Positions 42,691 through 50,400 of a stretch of 64,000 nt of DNA are shown piece after piece. Each line of letters begins with the position of its first letter. The stretch's first letter is position 1. The notes below the pieces were generated by a model. That model was not told where the DNA came from. It ran no database searches and saw only the letters and a program-made list of their open reading frames with translations. Origin of the DNA: Candidatus Polarisedimenticolia bacterium (GTDB lineage: Bacteria > Acidobacteriota > Polarisedimenticolia > Gp22-AA2); assembly GCA_036001465.1 (NCBI GenBank), contig DASYUH010000032.1, positions 124,001 through 188,000 of the forward strand, read 5' to 3'. The position numbers and the translations under genes are program-made.

Positions 42691-43386
42691 ATGCCCTCTG
42701 AAAATGCCGAAAGCCTGACGATCGATCTCCAGGACGGCCGGACCGTCTCCGGGCTTCTGCTGATGCCGCGCCAGCCGCTCGCCTGCCTGGCGCTCTCCCA
42801 TGGAGCGGGCGCCGGCATGACTCACCCCTTCCTCTCGGCCTTCGCCGCCGGGCTAGCCGAGCGAAGGATCGCCACGCTGCGCTATCAGTTCCCCTACATG
42901 GAGCGAGGCTCGAGGCGGCCGGATCCGCCCAAGCTCGCCCAGGCGACCGTCCGCGCCGCCCTCGTCCTGGCGCGGCGCCTTGTCCCGCGGATCCCGCTCT
43001 TTGCGGGAGGCAAGTCGTTCGGTGGCCGCATGACCTCCCAGGCGCAGGCCGAATCGCCGCTGCCCGGCGTCCGCGGTCTCGTCTTCCTGGGGTTTCCCTT
43101 GCATCCACCCGGACGTCCATCGGACGAGCGTGGCCGGCATCTCTTCGACGTGCAGGTCCCGATGCTCTTCCTGCAGGGAACGCGTGACGATTTCGGGAGC
43201 CTGCCTCTGCTGCGGCCCCTGATCGAGCGGCTCGGCGCGCGCGCGACGCTCGAGGCCGTCGCAGACGCGGATCACTCCTTCCACGTTCCCGCCCGAACCG
43301 GACGCAGCAACGAAGAGGTCTTCACCGGGATGCTGGAGAGGCTGGTCGCCTGGATGGAGACCGTCGATAAGAGCACGCAACCATGA
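42691..43386 (+). CDS. Alpha/beta-hydrolase of the KANL3/Tex30 type
   Basis: A 231-residue cytoplasmic hydrolase. Fold markers are CLALSHGAGAGMTHPFL (oxyanion-loop His-Gly), LRYQFPYMERGSRRPDPP, the nucleophile elbow FAGGKSFGGRMTSQA (Ser in Gly-x-Ser-x-Gly), VPMLFLQGTRDDFGS with the Asp, and VADADHSFHVPARTG with the catalytic His. The bacterial members are uncharacterised esterases or thioesterases. There is no lid domain and no signal peptide. It is divergent from the TMTC-like gene across 70 bases. The C terminus overlaps no other intact gene. Confidence 0.87.
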   Translation: MPSENAESLTIDLQDGRTVSGLLLMPRQPLACLALSHGAGAGMTHPFLSAFAAGLAERRIATLRYQFPYMERGSRRPDPPKLAQATVRAALVLARRLVPRIPLFAGGKSFGGRMTSQAQAESPLPGVRGLVFLGFPLHPPGRPSDERGRHLFDVQVPMLFLQGTRDDFGSLPLLRPLIERLGARATLEAVADADHSFHVPARTGRSNEEVFTGMLERLVAWMETVDKSTQP

Positions 43387-43469
43387 AAGCCAGCTCGTCG
43401 CGGTAGACCTCGGCCGTCCGGCGCCGCGCCTGGCGTGGCCCACGCCAAGTGGCACTTCGTTGGGCACCG

Positions 43470-43803
43470 CGGCGACTCGCCTCGAATCGGGGGACCACGC
43501 GAACGCATCGTCCACCGAGGAATCTCTGACCTCGGTGAGGCGGACCGCGGCGGGCAGGGTGGTTTCTCCCGGCCGGGGGACCGGGATGATCCAGAGGCTC
43601 GCCGAGGTGGATCGGTCGTTCCCCACGATGTGGAACTCGGGAGTCTCGGGCAGGAGCTCCCGGCGCTCCACCATCTCCCCCGCGGCAAAGGCGATCCGTG
43701 TTCCGTCGGGCGCCCACTTGAAGCCATCGACGCCGTTCGGCGCACTGGTGAGGCGGGTCACCGCTCCGCCGGCCGTGGAGACCATGTGCGCCGGGTTGGC
43801 ACG
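43470..43803 (-). pseudogene. Remnant of a WD40-like/TolB-type propeller protein (perhaps S9 peptidase N-terminal domain)
   Basis: One frame reads AHMVSTAGGAVTRLTSAPNG, VDGFKWAPDGTRIAFAAGEM, TSASLWIIPVPRPGETTLPA and DAFAWSPDSRRVA. These are two blades of the Trp-(A/S)-Pro-Asp-Gly PD40 propeller common to TolB and to the N-terminal half of S9 peptidases. No start, signal or further blades exist. Downstream of SRRVA the frame loses its pattern before reaching the alpha/beta hydrolase gene, which lies on the other strand. It is a broken internal gene fragment. Confidence 0.6.
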
Positions 43804-43812
43804 TCTGCAACC

Positions 43813-44319
43813 ATGTGGATTGGGAGAACAACTTCGGCGCGGTGCAACCGAGCTCCGTTGCTCCCGCACGAGAATCCCGACGGGCCCGCGGACGACGTTC
43901 CGGCCACATGGCTGAGCACCGCGTGGCAGGGAACCCCCGTCGGCCAGAGCGATTACCTGTTCTTGGAGATACAGCCGATAGGGACTCCACCCGTTCGGTA
44001 CTGTTTTTCTGGAGCTGGCTCGATTGTGTCCAACTACCTCGAGTACTCGCAGACAGGCGGATCCTTCTTCGATGGCAGCTCCCAGAAATGGTCGAGGAGT
44101 GCGGGAAGTGCCTGGAGTGACTGCCCGTTTGCGCTTACGCACAGATATGGATTCATGTGCTCGAATGCCGGTTCCTGGTGCATCAACGTCGAGGTCAACA
44201 TCACCTTCTTGGGCATTGCGCCCGCCATGGACGGCTCGGGAGAGATCATTTTTGCCTCCTCCCCCACCACCCTCCGGTTGCGCGTCGCTCCGGCCCACCT
44301 GAGCGCCTGCGGTTTCTGA
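43813..44319 (+). CDS. Possible fragmentary secreted-type protein of unknown family
   Basis: From about 43870 the frame has convincing protein texture and lower GC than its neighbours: SDYLFLEIQPIGTPPVRYCF, IVSNYLEYSQTGGSFFDGSS, SAWSDCPFALTHRYGFMCSN, SWCINVEVNITFLGIAP and a stop after LSACGF. The first 20 codons after ATG 43813 look non-coding, and another frame is more protein-like there (DWENNFGAVQPSSVAP), so a frameshift near 43865 is likely. Four Cys and aromatic-rich strands suggest an extracellular beta domain. There is no ribosome site and no signal peptide. It is probably the 3' part of a lost gene. Confidence 0.35.
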   Translation: MWIGRTTSARCNRAPLLPHENPDGPADDVPATWLSTAWQGTPVGQSDYLFLEIQPIGTPPVRYCFSGAGSIVSNYLEYSQTGGSFFDGSSQKWSRSAGSAWSDCPFALTHRYGFMCSNAGSWCINVEVNITFLGIAPAMDGSGEIIFASSPTTLRLRVAPAHLSACGF

Positions 44320-44627
44320 ATTCGTCGCAGCCTATTCCCACCCGATCGTGTCGGGCCGATTGGTCACGTGCGCAGCCACCTCGGCTGCTCTCGCCGGCCG
44401 CCACGCGATCTCAAGGCTGATAAGGCGCGCTGACCACCGTCGTCGATAGGGCCGACGTCGCGGCCAACATGACCGACAACCTGTCCGGGGTGGACACCGT
44501 CGTGTTCGACGGAGTCCATGGACACCTTCGGGCTGAAGACACTCAAGAAGCACTGACACCGAACGTCCCGCGCAACGAGGAAGGACGGCTCGCCTGAGCC
44601 GGTTCTTTTCGCACAGGAGAAAACTGC
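44320..44627. other. Non-coding stretch, no recognisable gene
   Basis: About 300 bases after the fragmentary frame show no recognisable protein on either strand. Short frames around 44420-44600 have some codon texture but match nothing I know. The promoter of the ECF sigma factor follows immediately. Confidence 0.4.
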
Positions 44628-44656
44628 TTGACGATGCTGCGCGCGCCGCGTATTTT
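44628..44656 (+). promoter_or_regulatory. Candidate sigma-70 promoter of the ECF sigma factor gene
   Basis: TTGACG (44628-44633) and TATTTT (44651-44656) are separated by exactly 17 bp, five and four of six bases matching the consensus respectively. It lies about 180 bp before the ATG at 44836, leaving a long 5' leader that holds the inverted repeat at 44669-44711. Confidence 0.5.
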
Positions 44657-44668
44657 GTCGCCACCCGG

Positions 44669-44711
44669 CGTTGTCCGCGTGGGAATCGATCCCATCGGTT
44701 GTCGGACAACG
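44669..44711. repeat. Nested inverted repeat in the leader of the ECF sigma gene
   Basis: CGTTGTCCG (44669-44677) is repeated in inverse as CGGACAACG (44703-44711), a perfect 9-bp pair. Inside it lies a second pair, TGGGA/TCCCA, around ATCGA. It starts 13 bases after the candidate -10 box, so it could be an operator or an RNA hairpin in the leader. Confidence 0.5.
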
Positions 44712-44835
44712 GGTCTGACTCAAAGCACCTTCACGAAACGCGCGGCGCCTTTCGATCAAGAGGCGGCACACCCGGGCATCGTCTTTTGCCCCTCCCCATC
44801 GCCAGGCGGGCTGGTCGCTCGTCCACGGGTGGACC

Positions 44836-45462
44836 ATGCCCACGTGTGCCGATCCGTCAAGAGACAACCTCATCCAAACCGGCCTGAAGCGCGGCGATCC
44901 CGCTGCCGTCCGAGTCGTCCTGAGGTGGATTCGCTCGATTCTCGCTTTGCCCCGGTATACCCGTCTCCGCTCGGAAAAAGAAGACATGGAACAGGAGGTG
45001 ATGCTGCGGATTCTCGATTCCCTTCGCCGCGAGCATTTCGATCCTTCGCGCGATCTGCGCGTTTACATCCAGGCCATCACCATGTACACGGCCCGGCAGA
45101 CACTGTCGCGCAAGTCGTCGCTGCAGGGCCGCCCTCAAGACGCGGGGGCTCTCCTCGATCGGGCTGTCGGTGAGCCCACCGTGACCTTGCAAACGGTGAG
45201 GCTCGCGCTCCAGGGGATGTCCCCCGCGTGCAGGGACCTGATCCGATATTTCTATTTTGAGGAGCATAGTTACGGCGAGATCGCCCGCATTCTCGACATC
45301 CCGATTGGCACGGTGAAATCTCGCCTGTCGCGATGCCGTCTCGAGATGCGGCGGGCGATCACGGCCGCATCGTACGGTCTCCGCACGCAGGACCGGCGCG
45401 CGACTCCAAAGCGCACGGCGGTCACGCTCGGGACGCGCCACGTTCCGCTGCGACGGCATTGA
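44836..45462 (+). CDS. ECF-family RNA polymerase sigma factor of the Cys-rich peptide cluster
   Basis: A 208-residue sigma factor. Region 2 spans about residues 40-95 (RSEKEDMEQEVMLRILDSLR, RDLRVYIQAITMYTARQTLS). Region 4 is at about 120-180 (LQGMSPACRDLIRYFYFEEH, YGEIARILDIPIGTVKSRLS), with the canonical Gly-Thr-Val-Lys-Ser-Arg recognition helix. It lacks a SnoaL-type C-terminal extension; the last 25 residues are basic and probably disordered. No anti-sigma gene adjoins it. Downstream in the same direction are the Cys-rich peptide, redoxin protein and aminopropyltransferase-like genes, so it may drive that group. ATG 44836 has only a weak GGGTGGA upstream. Confidence 0.85.
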   Translation: MPTCADPSRDNLIQTGLKRGDPAAVRVVLRWIRSILALPRYTRLRSEKEDMEQEVMLRILDSLRREHFDPSRDLRVYIQAITMYTARQTLSRKSSLQGRPQDAGALLDRAVGEPTVTLQTVRLALQGMSPACRDLIRYFYFEEHSYGEIARILDIPIGTVKSRLSRCRLEMRRAITAASYGLRTQDRRATPKRTAVTLGTRHVPLRRH

Positions 45463-45781
45463 CCGAATGACAAGGGAACCTTTTCCGACTGCTCGACAAT
45501 TGTTCTATTAGAAACACAGGATTCGTTCTCGCCCTCCCCGCATCTTCGGGCGCCCTGAAGGTGTGTCTCGGAGTGAAGACGGACCGTGAAATTGCCGGCG
45601 CAAGCCATTTATGAAGTCCAGACAGGCGCAATCGACCGCCTCTCCTGCGAGGCGGAGCGGGGACCGGACGGCTGCCGGCTCGCCGAATGTCCCGGGCCGG
45701 CGCGATCCCCTCCGTCGAGGTCGGCGACCTCCCGATGACGCTCTTTTTTTCTCCTAACACCTGCTCCGAGGAGGATAAACG
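45463..45781. other. Leader region of the Cys-rich peptide gene
   Basis: These 319 bases hold no gene. Two perfect small hairpins are visible: CCGCCTC/GAGGCGG at 45636-45655 and GAGGTC-GGC-GACCTC at 45717-45731. A run of seven T follows at 45744-45750. The stem-to-T distance of 12 bases is too long for a standard intrinsic terminator, but a regulatory leader is possible. GAGGAGGA at about 45769-45776 is a strong ribosome site for ATG 45782. I see no clear sigma-70 promoter, so an ECF-type promoter may be used. Confidence 0.45.
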
Positions 45782-46057
45782 ATGAGGAAGGCCCCAATCG
45801 TGTTAAGCCTGTTAGTTGCAGCCATCGGGGTTTTGGTCATGGTCAACGTGGCGACGGATACCACCGCCATTACCGCCAACGCCAACCGTGACGCCTCGGA
45901 TCCCTTCGTGACTCTTTCCGAGTTCGATACCTCGTTCAACCAGGCAGCCTGTACCAGGTGTAAGGCCACGATCCCGTGCGGGGAGACGTGTGAGAACCAG
46001 CCTCCGTGCAAGTGTAAGACGTGCAACGGCTCCTTCGACTGCTGGCGTCCTAACTGA
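45782..46057 (+). CDS. Short exported cysteine-rich peptide, unknown family
   Basis: A 91-residue precursor. Residues 4-29 form a signal peptide or membrane anchor (IVLSLLVAAIGVLVMVNVA). Residues 30-55 are a hydrophilic linker (DPFVTLSEFDTSFNQ). The last 35 residues carry eight Cys at 57, 60, 66, 70, 76, 78, 81 and 87: CTRCKATIPCGETC, then PPCKCKTCNGSFDCW. The even Cys number suits disulfides outside the cell or a metal-binding knuckle. The strong ribosome site, long leader and the hairpin just after the stop suggest high, separately tuned expression. The tripartite layout resembles a ribosomally made, modified or secreted peptide. I recognise no family; function unknown. Confidence 0.78.
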   Translation: MRKAPIVLSLLVAAIGVLVMVNVATDTTAITANANRDASDPFVTLSEFDTSFNQAACTRCKATIPCGETCENQPPCKCKTCNGSFDCWRPN

Positions 46058-46078
46058 AGGCGATTTTCGCACTTCGAC

Positions 46079-46114
46079 GAACCTGGGGACGGCCTTCCGG
46101 CCGTCCCCAGGTTC
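46079..46114 (+). terminator. Perfect 16-bp hairpin after the Cys-rich peptide gene
   Basis: Arms 46079-46094 and 46099-46114 are perfectly complementary around a TTCC loop; the core is GGGGACGGCC/GGCCGTCCCC. It begins 22 bases after the peptide stop and is followed by a poor T tract (CTCGGG), so it may act as a partial terminator or an mRNA 3' stabiliser, lowering expression of the genes downstream. Confidence 0.7.
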
Positions 46115-46136
46115 TCGGGAGGCTTTCACGTTTAGC

Positions 46137-47420
46137 TTGGCGCTGTCCCAACTCGGGCGCGGAACGATCCTCGTCGGGCTGACAACCCTCAGCATGTGCG
46201 CCCCGGGCTGCGTGGACCGCGAAGTCGGCCAGTACCGCTTTCACCGCGCTGTCGTGAATCTCGAATACGCCGCGGTCGGCATGAAGCCCGTCGAGCACGC
46301 CGTCCTGCACGATCGTGTCGGCCAGGACGGTGAGCTCTGGTCTGGCACGATCATGCGACGCCTCTCCGGCGATAGTCGCACCGACAGCCGCCATTACCTC
46401 CCGTTCCTGGCGCGATACACGCAAGGCCTGGCGCAGCAGGCGTGGTGGGATTCGGATCTCGACGGCAGCCTGGAGGATGAACACCCGGTCAACCTGACGG
46501 CCTACCGCTCCCCCGCCGGCGCCCGGTCGTTTCTCGCCGAATTCCATTGGCGTACCGGTCCCACCGGCGATGAACATGACATCCATCAGATGGTGCGCGT
46601 CGTCCTCGAGCCGCGCATCGCGATCGACACCAATCCCGTCTATCGCGTCCAGACGGTCTATGGAATGGTCGGTCGGGTCTACCTCGACGGTCGCCGCTGC
46701 CGGGCGGTTCTCTTCGACGGCAATGGCGACGGTTTGTACACGCACGATCCCCTCGACGGCATGTTCGTCGATCTGGATGGTGATCGGCATTTGAGCATCG
46801 ATCCATTCTCCCCGGAGTTCGGCTCATTCTCGTCCCAGTTTTCGATGGGCCACTATGTCTACGAAGCGACCGCCATCGATCCCGAGGGACGCGCCCTGAC
46901 GCTCAGGCGTCTCGATCTGGCACACGCAGTGCGACCGCCGATCGTAGGCGAGCTGGCGCCGGACGCGCCGTTCGAGGATGAGACCGGGCGCCGGACATTC
47001 CTCGACGACTATCGTGGCCGCCCCGTCGTGATCTATTTCTTCGCCATGTGGTGCGGCCAGGCGACGTCCAAAATAGGCGCCCTCAAGAGCCTGTACGCCC
47101 AGTACCGATCATCCGGTCTCGAGATCCTGATGGTTTCGTTCGACGCGGATCGCGCCGCCCTCGACACATTCCTGGCCGAGCATGCGATCACGTGGCCGAC
47201 ATCGTTCTCGGGCAAAGTACTCTGGAACGATCCGCTGGGACGCGCCTATAAGGTCCGGTATCCAGGCATCTTTTTCTTGATCGATACGAAGGGACGGCTG
47301 CACGGACAATACGAGGACACTCCGAAACTGGCAGACGCGGTCGCCGACGTCATCGAGCACAGGCCGGATGACGCTGTTCGCACCTTGACCCGCGCGTCGC
47401 CTCCGGATGGAGTCGACTGA
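46137..47420 (+). CDS. Envelope protein with C-terminal redoxin (TlpA/AhpC-like) domain
   Basis: About 427 residues. After a short hydrophobic N terminus with Cys residues (LVGLTTLSMCAPGC, possibly a lipoprotein signal), residues about 25-255 form a beta-rich domain with an EF-hand-like Asp loop (DGNGDGLYTHDPLDG, VDLDGDRHLSIDPF). The C-terminal 150 residues are a thioredoxin-fold redoxin: VIYFFAMWCGQATSKIG, LEILMVSFDADRAALDTFLA and YPGIFFLIDTKGRLHGQYED. The usual Trp-Cys-x-x-Cys is Trp-Cys-Gly-Gln-Ala, so only one redox Cys remains, and classical disulfide exchange is unlikely. The start is uncertain: TTG 46137 is chosen because it precedes the hydrophobic stretch, and ATG 46194 is an alternative. 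Confidence 0.72.
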   Translation: MALSQLGRGTILVGLTTLSMCAPGCVDREVGQYRFHRAVVNLEYAAVGMKPVEHAVLHDRVGQDGELWSGTIMRRLSGDSRTDSRHYLPFLARYTQGLAQQAWWDSDLDGSLEDEHPVNLTAYRSPAGARSFLAEFHWRTGPTGDEHDIHQMVRVVLEPRIAIDTNPVYRVQTVYGMVGRVYLDGRRCRAVLFDGNGDGLYTHDPLDGMFVDLDGDRHLSIDPFSPEFGSFSSQFSMGHYVYEATAIDPEGRALTLRRLDLAHAVRPPIVGELAPDAPFEDETGRRTFLDDYRGRPVVIYFFAMWCGQATSKIGALKSLYAQYRSSGLEILMVSFDADRAALDTFLAEHAITWPTSFSGKVLWNDPLGRAYKVRYPGIFFLIDTKGRLHGQYEDTPKLADAVADVIEHRPDDAVRTLTRASPPDGVD

Positions 47421-47455
47421 GTCCCTTCGCCGTCTACATTCCTGCGGACGAGTTG

Positions 47456-50400
47456 ATGAGCCTCCCGATCCAACAGCATCCGCTACAGGCGGCCCCGCCT
47501 GCGCCGACTCGCCTCGTTTCGATCTGCCTCTTCTTGTCGGGAGCGAGCGGGCTGATTTATGAGGTGTCATGGGCGCGCGCTCTCGAGCTGCTGTTCGGCT
47601 CGACGACATACGCGGTGGCAACGGTCCTCGCCGCTTTCATGGGGGGACTCGCGCTCGGCTCCTGGTGGATGGGAGCGCGCGCACACACATTCGTCCGGCT
47701 CGGACCCCTGGGACTCTACGCGGCGCTCGAAACGGCGCTTGCCGTCGTCGCGTCGTGCGTGCCCGTTCTCTTGAAGGCGCAGGGGGCGCTCGTGCGGACG
47801 CTTCCGCAATGGATTGGCGATTCGTTCGTCGCGACGAGCGCCGTGCGTCTCGTGCTCTGCTTTCTGCTGCTCCTTCTGCCCACGGCCCTGATGGGGGCCA
47901 CGCTTCCAGCGATCAGCAACCTCGTCGCACGCCGAGGAGAGGCGACCGGTCGCAGTGTCGGCGTGCTCTATGCCATCAATACGCTCGGCGGGGTGATGGG
48001 ATGCGCGGCGGCCGGTCTGCTGCTACTGCCCCGATTCGGCCTCCTGCGCACGCAGCTCGTGGCGGTGGGCATCAATCTCGGTGTCGGGTGTGTCGCCTTC
48101 TTGATGATGCGCCGGGGCCGGCGCTCAGCGAGCCTGCCCATGGGCCAGGCAGAGATGCGTGTCGACGATGTCGGAGCCGCGGCCACTTCGGTCGCCGACG
48201 GCCGGGGCGTGCGTGCGATCACGGGGCTGTCGATCGCCGCGTATGCGCTCTCTGGCCTCACCGCCATAGTGTACGAGGTGGCGTGGAACAGGCTGCTCGT
48301 CCTCGTGCTCGGATCTTCGACCTATGCGTACACCATCATGCTCGCCACCTTTCTCCTCGGACTGGGCGTGGGCGGCTGGATCGGGGCCCGCGTGCTGCAA
48401 CCGGGCGTCACGCCGCTGGTCGCCATCGGCCTCTGCCAGACCGTGGTGGCGATCTCCACGTGGGCAAGCCTGTTTCTGGTGGATGAGCTCCCCTTTTTCT
48501 ATGTCGTGGCGCTCGGCCACCTGCCCCCCTCCCCGCACGGCGTACTGGGAGTCCAATGGGGACTCGCCGCCGTGCTGATGGTGCTGCCGACGATGGGCCT
48601 GGGCGCCATGTTCCCGGCCATCGTCGGCGCTCTCGATCCCGAAGGCCTGCGCGCCTCTCGCACGGTCGGCCGGGCCATCGCCTGGAATACCTTGGGAGCC
48701 ATCCTCGGGTCGATCGCCGCCGGCTTCTGGCTGGTCCCCAGGCTCGGCACCGGCCCGACACTCCGTTCCGGAATTCTCGTCAACGCGATCGTGGCGATGA
48801 TCGTGTTCGTCGCGGCGCGGAGCGAGGCGGGGCCCGCGCTGCGTTTCGCCACGACACTGGCCCTGCTTGTCTTTGCCGCGAACGTGATGATCCTTGCGCC
48901 GCGCTGGCGTCCCGACATCCTGTCGAGCGGCGTGTTTCGTTACGCCAAGGAGTACCTTGGCCTGGATCGCGCCGCTTTTCGCCAGAAGGCTCGCACGCAC
49001 GCCGGCGATATCCTGATGTTCGAAGAGGGCCTCACGTGCACCGTCCAGGTCATCCGCACGACGCCGCTGCTCGCGCTGCAGATCAACGGCAAGCCCGACG
49101 CATCGGTGCCGTCCGGCCTGACCGATCCGTATGCGCGGACGATTCCCGCGGTTCTCGGGGATCTGCCGACGCAAGTGCTTATGGCTCACCTTCCTCTTAT
49201 GCTCGCGAAAACATCCGACCGCGTGTTGGTAGTCGGCCTGGGAAGCGGAGTGACGCTCGGTTCGGTGCTGAAGCACCCCGTACGGCACGTCGAGTGCATC
49301 GAGATCGAGGACGCGGTCGTGCGGGCGAGCCGTTTCTTCGATGCCCAAAGCGGATCGCCCCTTCTCGATCCACGGGTGCATCTCGTGCTGAACGATGCGA
49401 GGACCAGACTGGCGCTTCCGGGACCGGCTTTCGACGTCATCATTTCGGAACCCTCGAATCCGTGGACCGCCGGATCCGCATCGCTTTTTACCACCGATTT
49501 CTTCTCCATCGCTCGACGGCGGCTGAGCCCCGGAGGTGTGTTCGGCCAGTGGGTGCAGCTCTACGAGCTGGACGCCAAGGACCTCCTGACCCTGCTCCGC
49601 AGCTTCATCGCCGTTTTCCCGCACGCGCAGTTGTTTCGCGTAGGCGGCGACGCCATCATTCTCGGTAGCGACCGATCCTTTTCACTCGACATGCGCCGGA
49701 TACTCGTACGCGCCGGATCCGCGGTGCGCGCCGATCTCGCACGCGTCGGCGTCGACGGCCCCGAAGACATCGTGGCCCGTTGGTGGAACGGCGGCGAAGC
49801 GCTTCGCCGCGCAATACCGTCGGGCGATCTCAACACGGACGACAACATGCTGATTGAGTTCGTGGCGCCTCTGCGGGTGCTGGCGCGCGGGGTATCGGGC
49901 GCGAGCCTCGCCGACCCGGGGGCGCTGTTCCCGGACGGCGCGCACGCACTGGCCGAACACCTCCTCCTGGGCGATGCGGACAACAGGGAGCGTGCCGCCG
50001 TCTGGGCACGCATCGCCGCGGCACGTCTGGCGCTGCGCGACACCGACACGGCCCTCGCGTTCGCCGAGCGCTCGTTGGACGTCGAGGACACGGCCGCGGG
50101 GTGGCGCGTTTACGGCGACGCTTTGCGTGCCGCCGGACGGCCGGACGAGGCCCTGAACCGCTGGGAGGTCGCGGCGCGTCTGTATCCCACCGATGCGGGC
50201 CTGCAACGCGCTCTGGCGAACCTTTTCGAAGAGCGCGCGGACTGGCCGGCTCTGCGGCATCGCGCCGTTGAGCTGGCGAGGCTCGATCCATCGGACCGTC
50301 ACGCCCAATATCTTTTTGGGAAGGCCCTGCACCATCTCGGCGATAATCGTGGAGCATTGGAGGCGTTGAAGCCGCTTTGCGGATCCGCCGAGTCTTCGGG

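Noticed and set aside
44420-44600. Short plus-strand frames in the gap before the ECF sigma gene
   Set aside because: Two competing frames, each under 60 codons, without ribosome site or recognisable motif.
45717-45750. Hairpin plus seven-T run as an intrinsic terminator before the Cys-rich peptide gene
   Set aside because: The T run starts 12 bases after a short 6-bp stem, which does not fit a standard intrinsic terminator. Recorded only as part of the leader.
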